Assembly (NCBI RefSeq): GCF_007559425.1
Contig: NZ_VMHE01000002.1
Location: forward strand, 178,298-242,297
Length of the DNA: 64,000 bases
DNA from: Allobacillus salarius
GTDB taxonomy: Bacteria > Bacillota > Bacilli > Bacillales > Alkalibacillaceae
Direction: 5' to 3'
This document shows, piece by piece, positions 47,795-57,970 of the stretch. Each line of letters begins with the position of its first letter. The stretch's first letter is position 1. A program made the position numbers and the translations under genes. A model generated the notes under the pieces. It did not search any database and was not told where the DNA came from. It saw only the letters and a list, made by a program, of their open reading frames with translations.

Positions 47795-50242
47795 GTGGCC
47801 GAAGAAGCGAATTTAATGGATTTACCTTTAGAAGAAGTTATAGGCGACCGGTTTGGACGCTATAGTAAATATATTATTCAAGAGCGTGCCCTTCCTGATG
47901 TACGGGATGGGCTAAAGCCTGTACAACGAAGAATATTATATGCTATGTATGAGGAAGGAAATACACATGATAAAGCTTTCCGAAAATCGGCTAAAACAGT
48001 AGGTACTGTGATTGGTAACTACCACCCACATGGTGATAGCTCTGTATATGAAGCTTTAGTACGGATGAGCCAGAAGTGGAAATTGCGTCAAGAACTTGTA
48101 GAAATGCACGGGAATAACGGAAGTGTCGATGGAGACCCACCGGCGGCGATGCGTTACACGGAAGCACGCCTATCTGGAATAGCATCCGAATTATTAAGGG
48201 ACATTGGAAAAGATACCGTAGAATTTATCGAAAACTTTGATGACACATCTTATGAACCAGTTGTATTGCCTGCAAAATTTCCAAATCTATTAGTCAATGG
48301 ATCTACGGGAATTTCTTCAGGTTATGCCACTGATATACCTCCACATAATTTAGGCGAAGTCATCGATGCCGTTATTTATAAAATTGACCATCCTGGCGCC
48401 TCATTGGATAAATTAATGGAAAAATTACCTGCACCTGATTTTCCTACCGGTGGAATTATTCAAGGTAAAGAAGGAATTAAAAAGGCGTATGAAACCGGAA
48501 GAGGAAGAGTTGTCGTACGCGGATTGGCTGAAATTGAACAGCTTAGAGGCGGCCGAGAACAAATTGTCATTACAGAGATTCCTTATGAAGTAAACAAGGC
48601 GAACTTAGTTAAACGAATGGATGAACTTCGCATCGATCGAAAAGTCGAAGGAATCAACGAGATTCGTGATGAAACGGATCGAACAGGGCTACGAATTGTT
48701 ATTGAGCTAAGGAAAGATGCAGATAGTCAAGGGGTTTTAAATTACCTTTATAAAAACACTGACCTTCAAGTGAACTACAATTTCAATATGATTGCTATAT
48801 CTAATCGGACACCGACGCTGATGAGTTTACCGGGCTTAATAGATGCTTATATCAGTCATCAAAGAGATGTTGTTTTACGACAGTCTGAGTATGATTTGAA
48901 TAAAGCTCAAGCAAGAGCTCATATTGTCGAAGGGTTAATATATGCGATATCGATTCTAGATGATGTCATTGCGACGATTCGTGCATCACAAAATAAGAAA
49001 GATGCAAAAGAACGGTTGATTGCAGCTTATAACTTTACAGAAAAACAAGCTGAAGCGATTGTCATGCTTCAACTTTATCGATTGACAAATACCGATGTGA
49101 CCGACTTGGAAGAAGAAGCAAGTAAATTACGTGAAACAATCGCGCGTTTACAAGAAATTCTCGGCAATGAAGAAGTGCTGAAAAAAGTCATCAAAGATGA
49201 ACTTAGACAAGTAAAGAAAAATCATAATGACGATCGTCGTACACGCATTGAAGATGAAATTGAAGACATTACGATCAATTTAGAGGTGTTGGTTCCTTCA
49301 GAAGATGTTGTTGTCTCATTAACGCGAGATGGGTATATCAAACGGACAAGTCCTCGTTCATTCGGTGCTTCAAGTGTTAAAGACCTGCAACGAAAAGAAG
49401 GCGATGAACTGATTCAATTAATGGAGATTAATACAACCGATACGTTACTCGTCTTTACGAATAAAGGAAATTACTTATACATTCCTGTTCATGAGCTTCC
49501 GGAAATCAGGTGGAAGGAAATGGGGCAACATGTAGCGAACATTATTTCGATTCCAAGTGATGAACGCGTAATTAAAGCGATTCCGGTTCGAGAGTTTACA
49601 GATAAGCACTATATCTTATCGATCACGAGAAACGGTATGATTAAGAAGACTTCTTTAGACTTATATAAAGTTCAACGATATTCAAGACCGATTAATGGAA
49701 TGAATTTAAAAAAAGATGATGAAGTGATTAATGTACACATGACAGATGGAAACCAAGAACTATTCATTGCGAATAATAAAGGCTATGGGCTTTGGTTCCA
49801 TGAATCTGAAGTAAATTCTATCGGCATTAAAGCTGCTGGTGTAAAATCGATGCAACTCAAGAAAGATGAATACATTATTAATGGTGAAACATTTGATGAC
49901 TTAAGTAATCCTTCCTTATTCGTCGTCACACATCGCGGTTCATGTAAGCGAATGAATTTGTCTCAATTCGAGCAAGGAACCCGAGCAAAACGAGGGTTGG
50001 CGATGTTGAGAGAACTGAAGCGCAATGCACATCGACTAGTCGGTTTTCATTTAGTTGGCGAGGATACGACCGTACAGTTGCGAACAGAAAATGGTACAAT
50101 AGAAACAGTAATGCCATTAAACCTTAAAACAGCAGATCGGTATAGTAATGGATCATTCGTTGTAGATACAGACCAAACAGGCGCTGTTATTGATTCACAA
50201 GTTGAGGCTCGATACCGGAAGTATTTTTCCACAAATGAGTAA
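47795..50242 (+). CDS. parC: DNA topoisomerase IV subunit A
   Basis: 815 residues. [21 protein letters not shown], the active-site tyrosine in [10 protein letters not shown], and a C-terminal beta-propeller (from about residue 490) that lacks the GyrA box as expected for ParC. The GTG at 47795 is chosen: AGGAGTG at 47782-47788 is 6 bases upstream, whereas the GTG at 47786 would sit on the ribosome binding site. parE stops 11 bases before, so they form one operon. Confidence 0.96.
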   Translation: MAEEANLMDLPLEEVIGDRFGRYSKYIIQERALPDVRDGLKPVQRRILYAMYEEGNTHDKAFRKSAKTVGTVIGNYHPHGDSSVYEALVRMSQKWKLRQELVEMHGNNGSVDGDPPAAMRYTEARLSGIASELLRDIGKDTVEFIENFDDTSYEPVVLPAKFPNLLVNGSTGISSGYATDIPPHNLGEVIDAVIYKIDHPGASLDKLMEKLPAPDFPTGGIIQGKEGIKKAYETGRGRVVVRGLAEIEQLRGGREQIVITEIPYEVNKANLVKRMDELRIDRKVEGINEIRDETDRTGLRIVIELRKDADSQGVLNYLYKNTDLQVNYNFNMIAISNRTPTLMSLPGLIDAYISHQRDVVLRQSEYDLNKAQARAHIVEGLIYAISILDDVIATIRASQNKKDAKERLIAAYNFTEKQAEAIVMLQLYRLTNTDVTDLEEEASKLRETIARLQEILGNEEVLKKVIKDELRQVKKNHNDDRRTRIEDEIEDITINLEVLVPSEDVVVSLTRDGYIKRTSPRSFGASSVKDLQRKEGDELIQLMEINTTDTLLVFTNKGNYLYIPVHELPEIRWKEMGQHVANIISIPSDERVIKAIPVREFTDKHYILSITRNGMIKKTSLDLYKVQRYSRPINGMNLKKDDEVINVHMTDGNQELFIANNKGYGLWFHESEVNSIGIKAAGVKSMQLKKDEYIINGETFDDLSNPSLFVVTHRGSCKRMNLSQFEQGTRAKRGLAMLRELKRNAHRLVGFHLVGEDTTVQLRTENGTIETVMPLNLKTADRYSNGSFVVDTDQTGAVIDSQVEARYRKYFSTNE

Positions 50243-50284
50243 TCTTGATCATGTTGGAGAAAGTTTTAATGAAGAAATAATACA

Positions 50285-50317
50285 GTGTCCGTGATATTCA
50301 TTATCACGGGCATTTGT
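50285..50317 (+). terminator. Weak hairpin after parC
   Basis: GTCCGTGATA pairs with TATCACGGGC (one wobble pair) but few T follow. Confidence 0.45.
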
Positions 50318-50412
50318 AGTGAGGTTAAAAATGAATCTGCTCACATATTTTAGAGCTCGACGATATTACCCCTAGATCAGTCAAAATATAGAACAATAAA
50401 GAAGGTATATCA

Positions 50413-52668
50413 ATGAAGAACAGCTTGAAAATTTACTCGCGAGATTTAAAAAACATATCACGTAATTGGGTTGCGGCTATTTTAATAGGAGGGCTTATAT
50501 TATTGCCCTCATTATATGCGTGGTTTAATATAGAAGCTTCTTGGGACCCGTATGGCCAAACGGACCAGATTCCGATAGGTATAGTTAATGAGGATGCAGG
50601 CGGCGAAGTTAGGGGTAACAAGATTAATGTCGGGGAAGATCTTGTCAATACACTGGAAAACAGTAAGTCGATGGATTGGCATTTCACGGACAGAGAAAAG
50701 GCAATGGAAGATCTGAAATACGGTGACTATTTCGCGGTTATCGTTATACCAGAAAACTTCTCTAATAATTTATCGTCGGTTATATCTGATGAACCGATAA
50801 AGAGTCAAATGGAATATTACGTGAATGAAAAGGTTAACGCCATTTCACCGAAAATTACGGATAAAGGTGCCAGTACGATTGTACAACAGGTTAGCAGCAA
50901 TTTTATTTCTGAAGTAAATGGTGTTATTTTTGAAATATTTGATGAAATTGGCATAGAACTGAACGATAAGTTACCTGATATCGAACAATTTGAAAAGTAT
51001 ATTTTTGAGATGGAAAAACAGTTACCGGAAATTCATGAGTTAGTTTCGAGTGGACTTGAAGACACGAAGAATGCCCAGTCGATTATTAATAAAGCGAAAA
51101 ATAAACTTCCAGAGGCTGAACGGACAACGAATGATGGTATGCAAATAGTAAACGAAACCGCTAGTTTGATGTCAAAAGCTGAAGACCGCTTAAATGAAAT
51201 GGCACCACAGATTGAAGAAGATTTAAAAAAAGCACAGAACACAGCGCAAGATATTAATCAACTTCTTCAAGATGCTCAAGATGTAAACATTGATTTCAGT
51301 GAGGGTAAAGAGCTGCAACAAAATATTAATCATTCATTGGAGGATGCTACGAGTCGTTTGAATGAAATCGAAGCTAAATTAGAGCAGCTAAAAGAGATGA
51401 ATCAAGAGCAACAGAATAATACCAGCGAAGAAGAAAATAATCAGAACGAGGACGGCTCAACAGACCAAGAAAATAATGAGCGGAACAATAATCAAAATAA
51501 TAGTAATGATACAAATCAGGTCATCGATGAAGCATTGGAACAAATAAGCACATTACGTGAAGCGCTTGTGGAAATGCAGGAAAATGGACAAAATATTACT
51601 GTGTTTATTGAAGATCGAAGACAAAAAGTCGACTCTATTTTCACTGATTTAGAACAATTATCCGCTAACACAGCAAATAATATAGGAAATTTTTTAGAAG
51701 ATTATAAAGAGAACATTGAACCAGTCGTGAAACAAAAAATTAGCGATTCTCAACAAACATTAGCAAGTGCGAATCAAATTTTAGCAGATATAAAATCGAC
51801 CATTCCAGAAGTGAAAAATGTATTGAATAATACTGAAACCCACATTGGCGAAGGGCAAGGTGTATTGAATGCATTTCTCGGTGAATATCCATATATAAAT
51901 AGTAAAATTAACGAACTGGCGGATCGAATTAGAGAAATTCAGGGCGAAACAGACATTAATGAAATTATCGAATTGTTACGAAATGACCCTGAAGCCGAAA
52001 GAAATTTCTTTGAAGAACCGGTCAAGTTGGTCAAAAATGAGCTTTTTCCGATACCAAACTACGGTTCAGGAATGACACCATTTTATACTGTTTTGGCGAT
52101 ATGGGTCGGTGGCTTACTGTTGATTTCATTACTGGCCGTTGAAGTACATGATAGAGAAGATCTAACTGGCCGGGAACGTTATTTTGGTAAGATGTTTACT
52201 TTCCTTACAATCGGATTATTGCAAACACTTGTTGTAACCTTAGGTGATTGGTTGTTTATTGGTTCGTACATGGCACATCCGGTTTGGTTTGTCCTATTCG
52301 GGTTGTTAATTAGTATAGTATTTATGACAATGATCTATACACTAGTATCGGTATTTGGCGATGTTGGAAAGGCAATGGTTATTGTTCTTCTTGTTTTGCA
52401 AATTGCTGGCGCAGGAGGAACGTATCCAGTTATTTTATTACCGGAATTGTTTCAGACAATTAGTCCGTTTCTTCCATTTACCTATGCGATTGATCTAATG
52501 CGCGAGGCAGTCGGAGGTATTATTTGGAAAGCCGCCATATACGATATAATTATTCTAAGTCTGTTCTGGCTTGGTGCCTTATTATTCGGAACGTTATTTA
52601 AAAACATAATCAATAAACAAACAGATAAATTGATGAAAAAATCTAAGGATGCCGGTTTATTTCATTAA
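50413..52668 (+). CDS. YhgE/Pip-type membrane protein (ABC-2 permease-like)
   Basis: 751 residues. An N-terminal membrane helix (about 20-40, WVAAILIGGLILLPSLYAWFN), an extracytoplasmic YhgE/Pip N domain with IPIGIVNEDAGG, a long helical and Asn/Gln/Glu-rich region (about 190-530), and five C-terminal membrane helices of ABC-2 permease type. Relatives include phage infection protein (Pip) and type VII secretion accessory EsaA-like proteins. No YukD/EsxA genes are nearby. A TetR gene follows, similar to the yhgD-yhgE pairing in B. subtilis. Confidence 0.88.
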   Translation: MKNSLKIYSRDLKNISRNWVAAILIGGLILLPSLYAWFNIEASWDPYGQTDQIPIGIVNEDAGGEVRGNKINVGEDLVNTLENSKSMDWHFTDREKAMEDLKYGDYFAVIVIPENFSNNLSSVISDEPIKSQMEYYVNEKVNAISPKITDKGASTIVQQVSSNFISEVNGVIFEIFDEIGIELNDKLPDIEQFEKYIFEMEKQLPEIHELVSSGLEDTKNAQSIINKAKNKLPEAERTTNDGMQIVNETASLMSKAEDRLNEMAPQIEEDLKKAQNTAQDINQLLQDAQDVNIDFSEGKELQQNINHSLEDATSRLNEIEAKLEQLKEMNQEQQNNTSEEENNQNEDGSTDQENNERNNNQNNSNDTNQVIDEALEQISTLREALVEMQENGQNITVFIEDRRQKVDSIFTDLEQLSANTANNIGNFLEDYKENIEPVVKQKISDSQQTLASANQILADIKSTIPEVKNVLNNTETHIGEGQGVLNAFLGEYPYINSKINELADRIREIQGETDINEIIELLRNDPEAERNFFEEPVKLVKNELFPIPNYGSGMTPFYTVLAIWVGGLLLISLLAVEVHDREDLTGRERYFGKMFTFLTIGLLQTLVVTLGDWLFIGSYMAHPVWFVLFGLLISIVFMTMIYTLVSVFGDVGKAMVIVLLVLQIAGAGGTYPVILLPELFQTISPFLPFTYAIDLMREAVGGIIWKAAIYDIIILSLFWLGALLFGTLFKNIINKQTDKLMKKSKDAGLFH

Positions 52669-52711
52669 AGTTTTACGGTAAATTAAACTCGATTAAAAAA
52701 TCGAATGATAG

Positions 52712-52757
52712 AAGAGGCTGAGATGACAATGATGTTATCTCAGTCTCTTTGTATTTT
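52712..52757 (+). terminator. Intrinsic terminator after the YhgE-type gene
   Basis: AAGAGGCTGAGAT pairs with ATCTCAGTCTCTT (one wobble pair) with an inner extension and a T-rich tail. Confidence 0.75.
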
Positions 52758-52826
52758 AAAAAAATAAATGAATTGTTTCACTTTTTCAATAAATATGATA
52801 ATATGATAAAAAAGGTGGGAAGGGTC

Positions 52827-53447
52827 ATGGATTTACGTGAGAAAATCATCGCATCGTCGCTAAGATTATTTTCAGAAAAAGGTTTTCACGGTGTAAGCGT
52901 TCAAGATTTAGTAAATGATTCAATGACATCAAAAGGTGGATTTTATCATCATTTTTCTTCAAAAGATGAACTTTTATATGTTATCCACGATAAATTTATT
53001 TCATATGTTCTAAGTGAAGCACACTCGGCAAAAGAAAAATATGACCGTCCAATGAAACAGTTACATGAAATTTTAAAGACATCTGTTCATGTGTTTGACT
53101 TGTACAATGAACATATTACCGTTTTTTATCAAGAAAATAAGTATCTAAAACAAGAATATGAAGAAATCATCAAGCAAAAACGTAATGAGTTCAAACGAAT
53201 CATCTACGAAGTGATTAATGATGGTCAGCAATCAGGAGATTTCAGAGAAAGTTTACCTCCAACGATCACAACGATGTCAATTTTAGGAATGGTGAACTGG
53301 ACGTATAAATGGTATCAACGAGACGGAGATAAAAATATTGAACAAGTATCTTCTGTTTATATAGACCTTTTAATGCATGGACTGTTGACAGATGAAGCTC
53401 TAAAAGATTATGAAAGATCTTCACTTTATGCCGAATTAAATTTTTAA
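52827..53447 (+). CDS. TetR-family transcriptional regulator
   Basis: 206 residues. The N-terminal helix-turn-helix runs LREKIIASSLRLFSEKGFHGVSVQDLV to GGFYHHFSSKDEL (residues 2-50). The C-terminal ligand domain contains an acyl-regulator-like pattern but no diagnostic motif. The ATG at 52827 is chosen with AAGGTGGGAAGG upstream, matching the usual short TetR N-terminus. It lies between the YhgE gene and the leucine-degradation operon; an inverted repeat just upstream of that operon (53496) is a candidate operator, so I favour control of the yng-type operon, but YhgE is also possible. Confidence 0.85.
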   Translation: MDLREKIIASSLRLFSEKGFHGVSVQDLVNDSMTSKGGFYHHFSSKDELLYVIHDKFISYVLSEAHSAKEKYDRPMKQLHEILKTSVHVFDLYNEHITVFYQENKYLKQEYEEIIKQKRNEFKRIIYEVINDGQQSGDFRESLPPTITTMSILGMVNWTYKWYQRDGDKNIEQVSSVYIDLLMHGLLTDEALKDYERSSLYAELNF

Positions 53448-53460
53448 GGTAGCTAACAAT

Positions 53461-53482
53461 CGCTTATATTAAAGCGTTTTTA
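53461..53482 (+). terminator. Possible weak terminator after the TetR gene
   Basis: A five-base stem CGCTT/AAGCG followed by TTTTTATTT; short, so uncertain. Confidence 0.3.
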
Positions 53483-53495
53483 TTTAAACGCGTAC

Positions 53496-53513
53496 AGACC
53501 AACCAGTCGGTCT
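53496..53513 (+). promoter_or_regulatory. Candidate TetR-family operator upstream of the leucine-degradation operon
   Basis: AGACC-AACCAGTC-GGTCT is an imperfect palindrome (perfect five-base ends, AC/GT inside) of the length bound by TetR dimers. It lies 47 bases before the acyl-CoA dehydrogenase start and directly follows the TetR gene. Confidence 0.5.
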
Positions 53514-53559
53514 TAGTGAAACTGTAGTTTAATGTTCAATCATAAAAGGAGGAAAGTAC

Positions 53560-54702
53560 ATGAATTTCGAATTGACGAAAGAACAAGAAATGACAAGAAA
53601 GATGGTTCGGGATTTTGCAGAAGACAAAATCAAGCCTAGGGCCATTGATATTGACACAAAGGCAGAATTTCCCGAAGATCTTTTCAAGGAAATGGGAGAA
53701 CTAGGCTTGCTGGGAATTCCATTTCCTGAAGAAGAAGGTGGCTCTGGAGGCGACACGATTACGTATGCACTAGCCGTTGAAGAAATCGGCCGTGTATGTG
53801 GTAGTACAGGACTAAGTTATGCAGCGGCTGTTTCACTTGGTTCAAGTCCGATTTATATGTTTGGTACTGATGAACAAAGAAAGAAATTTTTGAAACCGCT
53901 TGCAGAAGGAAAAGCTCTTGGTTCTTTCGGATTGACAGAGCCTAATGCAGGATCTGATGCGGGAGGAACGAAAACAACAGCCAAATTAGAAGGTGACGAG
54001 TACGTCATCAATGGGGAAAAGTGCTTTATTACAAACGCTTCCTATGCTAAGCAAATTATCGTAACGGCCGTTACCGGGAAAGATTCTCTCGGAAAGAATA
54101 TTATTTCGGCATTAATTGTGCCGACTGATACTCCAGGCTTAAAAATTTCTGATAATTACGATAAGATGGGTGTCAGAGGTTCCAATACAGCTGAAATTGT
54201 ATTAGAAGATGTAAGAGTTCCAAAAGAAAATCTATTAGGTGATCCTGAAGCAGGATTTAAGCAATTTTTACGCACGCTGGATGGTGGAAGAATTTCGATT
54301 GCTGCCTTAGGTGTCGGAATTGCGCAAGCTTCATTGGATCGCGCACTAGCTTATGCAAAAGAAAGAAAACAGTTTGGTAAACCGATTTCTTCATTCCAAG
54401 CGATTCAATTTAAATTGGCTGATATGGCGATGGAAGTTGAATTGGCTCGCAACATGGTTTTGAAAGCAGCATGGTTGAAAGATAATGGGAAACCATTTAC
54501 AAAAGAGGCCGCTTACGCAAAGTTGTTTGCAACAGAGACAGCAACGCGTTCTGCCAACCAAGCGATTCAAATACTTGGCGGTTATGGTTACATGAGAGAA
54601 TACGAAGTTGAAAGATTTTTACGTGATGCTAAACTGCTAGAAATCGGTGAAGGCACCTCTGAAATTCAACGGTTGGTGATTGCTCGGCAATTAGGATGCT
54701 AG
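53560..54702 (+). CDS. yngJ: Acyl-CoA dehydrogenase (YngJ-type, probably isovaleryl-CoA)
   Basis: 380-residue FAD enzyme with the three acyl-CoA dehydrogenase domains: FGLTEPNAGSDAGG, an FAD-binding middle domain, and the C-terminal AIQILGGYGYMREYEVERFLRDAK block (last 20 typical). The expected catalytic base Glu364 is in IGEGTSEIQR, the short-chain/butyryl arrangement; classical isovaleryl-CoA dehydrogenases use a glutamate elsewhere. The isovaleryl assignment rests on the operon, which contains all later steps of leucine breakdown. AAAGGAGGAAA precedes the ATG. Confidence 0.88.
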   Translation: MNFELTKEQEMTRKMVRDFAEDKIKPRAIDIDTKAEFPEDLFKEMGELGLLGIPFPEEEGGSGGDTITYALAVEEIGRVCGSTGLSYAAAVSLGSSPIYMFGTDEQRKKFLKPLAEGKALGSFGLTEPNAGSDAGGTKTTAKLEGDEYVINGEKCFITNASYAKQIIVTAVTGKDSLGKNIISALIVPTDTPGLKISDNYDKMGVRGSNTAEIVLEDVRVPKENLLGDPEAGFKQFLRTLDGGRISIAALGVGIAQASLDRALAYAKERKQFGKPISSFQAIQFKLADMAMEVELARNMVLKAAWLKDNGKPFTKEAAYAKLFATETATRSANQAIQILGGYGYMREYEVERFLRDAKLLEIGEGTSEIQRLVIARQLGC

Positions 54703-54721
54703 ATTAAAAGGAGGAATCCAT

Positions 54722-56359
54722 ATGAGTCTACTAACGTCAACCATTGGCGAATTGCTGGAAGAGAAAGTGAATGAGAGACCGAACCATGAAGCTGTCGTTT
54801 ATCCAGAAAGGAATATTCGTTGGACGTACAAAGAGTTTGACGACAAAGTAAATGAGACGGCAAAAGCACTCATGGCTCTTGGCATTGAAAAAGGTGAGCA
54901 TATCGCAATTTGGGCTGACAATAAACCGGAATGGGTTTTGACTCAGTTTGCTACAGGAAAAATGGGCGCCGTATTAGTGACGGTGAACACAAGTTATCAA
55001 GCAGCTGAGTTGGAATATTTGTTGAATCAATCAGATGCAACAACATTAATTCTGGCAGAGAGTTTTAAAGGTACTTCCTATGTAGACATCATTAATGAAG
55101 TAGCTCCTGAACTGAAAAACAGTAATTCGGGACAATTGAGCAGCGATAAAGTCCCGAAATTAAAACGGGTCATTGTTTTAGGAGAAAGACAAATTGCAGG
55201 ATGTTACACATGGGATCAGTTACTGCAAAAAGCAGCTGATGTTTCCGATGAAGATCTACAAAAAAGAAAAGAATCACTTCATCATGATGACATTATTAAC
55301 ATGCAATACACTTCAGGTACAACCGGATTTCCAAAAGGCGTTATGTTGACTCACTATAACATCGTCAATAACGGAAAGCAGGTAGCAGAAGGAATGAATT
55401 TCACAAGTGAAGATCGCTTATGTGTTCCAGTGCCACTCTTTCACTGCTTTGGTTGCGTGATGAGTACACTGGCAACAGTCTCCAAAGGCGGGACGATGGT
55501 GATGATCGAACAATACAACCCCGAAGTTGTTTTACAGGCTGTCCAAGATGAGAAATGTACAGCATTGCATGGTGTTCCGACAATGTTTATTGGTGAATTG
55601 AATCACCCTGATTTTGAAAAATTTGATCTTTCGTCACTTCGAACGGGAGTCATGGCTGGTTCCAATTGTCCGAAAGAAGTCATGAATGATGTGATTTATA
55701 AGATGGGTGCGCCTGAAGTAACAATCTGTTACGGACAAACGGAAACGTCGCCTGTCTTTACGCAGACTCGTCCGACCGATTCAATCGAAATTCGAACGAC
55801 ATCCGTTGGAAAAGTTCATCCGAACGTTGAAGCGAAAATCGTTGAACCAGGTACAAATCAAACGCTTCCTCCAAATGAACCTGGTGAAATTGTGACTCGC
55901 GGATATCATGTCATGGCGGGTTATTACAAAAATAAGGAAGAAACGAATGCAACGATTGATGAGGATGGCTGGTTACACACGGGTGATATCGGAATGATGG
56001 ATGAGAATGGATATTTTCAAGTGACGGGAAGAATGAAAGATATGGTCATCCGTGGTGGAGAGAATATTTATCCACGTGAAATTGAAGAATTCATTATCAC
56101 ACATCCGGATGTGCTGGACGTTCAAGTCGTCGGTGTACCGGATCCCAAATACGGTGAAGAGTTGATGGCCTGGATTATTCCAAAAGAGGGTGCACGTTTA
56201 ACAGAAGAAAACATCAAATCTTTCTGTAAAGGAAAAATCTCGCATCATAAAATTCCGAAGTACATGGAGTTGACGGAAGAATACCCAATGACAGCTAGTG
56301 GGAAAGTTCAAAAATACCGATTAAGAGAGCGAGCAAAAGATTTGATTCAAATTGACTAG
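54722..56359 (+). CDS. yngI: Acyl-CoA synthetase (YngI-type AMP-binding ligase)
   Basis: 545 residues of the ANL superfamily. The P-loop-like motif is QYTSGTTGFPKGVMLTH, then YGQTETSPVF, and the C-terminal hinge and lysine (GRMKDMVIRGGENIYP, TASGKVQKY). It would activate a short or branched-chain acid such as isovalerate or acetoacetate to its CoA ester. AAAGGAGG precedes the ATG; 19 bases separate it from yngJ. Confidence 0.9.
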   Translation: MSLLTSTIGELLEEKVNERPNHEAVVYPERNIRWTYKEFDDKVNETAKALMALGIEKGEHIAIWADNKPEWVLTQFATGKMGAVLVTVNTSYQAAELEYLLNQSDATTLILAESFKGTSYVDIINEVAPELKNSNSGQLSSDKVPKLKRVIVLGERQIAGCYTWDQLLQKAADVSDEDLQKRKESLHHDDIINMQYTSGTTGFPKGVMLTHYNIVNNGKQVAEGMNFTSEDRLCVPVPLFHCFGCVMSTLATVSKGGTMVMIEQYNPEVVLQAVQDEKCTALHGVPTMFIGELNHPDFEKFDLSSLRTGVMAGSNCPKEVMNDVIYKMGAPEVTICYGQTETSPVFTQTRPTDSIEIRTTSVGKVHPNVEAKIVEPGTNQTLPPNEPGEIVTRGYHVMAGYYKNKEETNATIDEDGWLHTGDIGMMDENGYFQVTGRMKDMVIRGGENIYPREIEEFIITHPDVLDVQVVGVPDPKYGEELMAWIIPKEGARLTEENIKSFCKGKISHHKIPKYMELTEEYPMTASGKVQKYRLRERAKDLIQID

Positions 56360-56382
56360 GGCACAATTATAGGAGGGTTATC

Positions 56383-57726
56383 ATGTTTCAATCCATTTTA
56401 ATCGCAAACAGAGGAGAAATCGCTTCACGTATTATTCAAACGTGTAAGCTATTAAACATTAAATCCGTAGCGGTATATTCCGAACCTGATGAAGATTCAC
56501 CATATGTCGAAGAGGCTGATGTTGCTTATCCGCTTGGAGGTTCACGTGTCAATGAAAGCTATCTAAATATGGATAAAATCTTTGAAATAGCTAAAGAAGC
56601 AGAAGTAGAAGCAATTCACCCGGGGTATGGATTATTAAGTGAAAATGCGTCATTTGCTAGACGTTGCGAAGAAGAAGGAATTACCTTTATTGGCCCGACG
56701 CCAGAAGTGATTGAAAAGATGGGTAGTAAATTATCTGCAAGAACTGCGATGGAAGAAGCAGGAGTACCTATTATTCCCGGTACAAACACCCCTGTGGAAA
56801 CAGCAGCAGCGGCAAAAGAGATTGCGAATGAAATTGGCTACCCAGTCATGGTCAAAGCATCGTATGGCGGTGGCGGTATTGGAATGGAAATTGTACAAAG
56901 CGAATCAGACTTGGAGAAAGCAATTGAATCCAATGCACACCGTGCAGAACAATTTTTCGGCAACGGAACATTATTCATTGAAAAAGTCATTGAAGATGCG
57001 CACCATGTTGAAATTCAAGTACTAGGTGATCATCACGGTAACGCCGTTCATTTATTTGATCGTGAGTGCTCTATTCAACGTCGACATCAGAAGGTCATTG
57101 AAGAAGCACCGTCACCACTTTTAACCGAGGAAACAAGGAAAGAGATGGGTGAAAAAGCGGTTCAAGCTGTCAAATCTCTAGGCTATCGGAATGCTGGAAC
57201 ACTTGAGTTTCTAGTTGATGAAAACCAAAACTACTATTTCCTTGAAATGAATACAAGACTTCAAGTGGAACATCCAGTTACCGAAGAAATTACGGGTATT
57301 GATCTTGTAGAACAGCAAATCCGAATTGCGAGTGGTGAAGAACTCGCAATTAATCAAGAGCTCGTTCAGATTCAAGGTCATGCAATTGAAGTAAGGATTT
57401 ACGCAGAAGATCCAAAAACATTTTTTCCGTCTCCGGGTACAATCGAAGACTTAATCATTCCAAAAGAGCAATTCATTCGGAATGACCAATCCATTAAGAA
57501 AGGGTTCAAAATCACTCCTTTTTACGACCCAATGGTTGCGAAATTGATCGTTAAAGGAAAAGATCGAGCTGAGGCTATTAGTCGATTAGAGACAGCCCTT
57601 TCGATGTACAAAATCGAAGGAATTAAGACGAATATTCCACTACTTTTAAAAATAGCAGCAAATGAAGCATTTCAAAATGGAAATACTCAAACATCGTTTA
57701 TCCAAGAACATATTACAAACAAATAG
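56383..57726 (+). CDS. yngHA: Biotin carboxylase subunit (YngHA type)
   Basis: 447 residues with the biotin carboxylase order: N-domain (ILIANRGEIASRII), ATP-grasp with KASYGGGGIGMEIV, EMNTRLQVEHPVTE and the C-domain. It lacks a fused biotin domain, which is supplied by the next gene. It loads CO2 on biotin for the carboxyltransferase at 59.7 kb. TAGGAGGG precedes the ATG. Confidence 0.94.
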   Translation: MFQSILIANRGEIASRIIQTCKLLNIKSVAVYSEPDEDSPYVEEADVAYPLGGSRVNESYLNMDKIFEIAKEAEVEAIHPGYGLLSENASFARRCEEEGITFIGPTPEVIEKMGSKLSARTAMEEAGVPIIPGTNTPVETAAAAKEIANEIGYPVMVKASYGGGGIGMEIVQSESDLEKAIESNAHRAEQFFGNGTLFIEKVIEDAHHVEIQVLGDHHGNAVHLFDRECSIQRRHQKVIEEAPSPLLTEETRKEMGEKAVQAVKSLGYRNAGTLEFLVDENQNYYFLEMNTRLQVEHPVTEEITGIDLVEQQIRIASGEELAINQELVQIQGHAIEVRIYAEDPKTFFPSPGTIEDLIIPKEQFIRNDQSIKKGFKITPFYDPMVAKLIVKGKDRAEAISRLETALSMYKIEGIKTNIPLLLKIAANEAFQNGNTQTSFIQEHITNK

Positions 57727-57738
57727 GAGGAATTTATA

Positions 57739-57948
57739 ATGGAATTAAAATCATCAATGGCAGGAAACGTTTGGAAAATTGTATTAAACGAAGGTGACCA
57801 AGTCGAAGAGGATCAAGACGTAGTCATTTTAGAATCTATGAAAATGGAAATTCCTATCCCGGCGGAATCAGCTGGGACAATTAAAGAATTGAAAGTGTCG
57901 GAAGGTGACTTTGTAAACGAAGGAGATGTTCTCGCTGTCATTGAATAA
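57739..57948 (+). CDS. yngHB: Biotin carrier protein (YngHB type)
   Basis: A 69-residue stand-alone biotinyl domain with the biotinylation motif ESMKMEIPIP (modified Lys in MKM). In B. subtilis YngHB is a biotin/lipoyl attachment protein. TAGGAGGAA precedes the ATG; 12 bases separate it from the carboxylase gene. Confidence 0.94.
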   Translation: MELKSSMAGNVWKIVLNEGDQVEEDQDVVILESMKMEIPIPAESAGTIKELKVSEGDFVNEGDVLAVIE

Positions 57949-57970
57949 GCTAGGGAGGCACAGGACATTT

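Noticed and set aside
50413..52668. YhgE-type protein as part of a type VII secretion locus
   Set aside because: No EsxA, YukD, YukC or EssC-like genes are nearby; the neighbours are parC and a TetR regulator.
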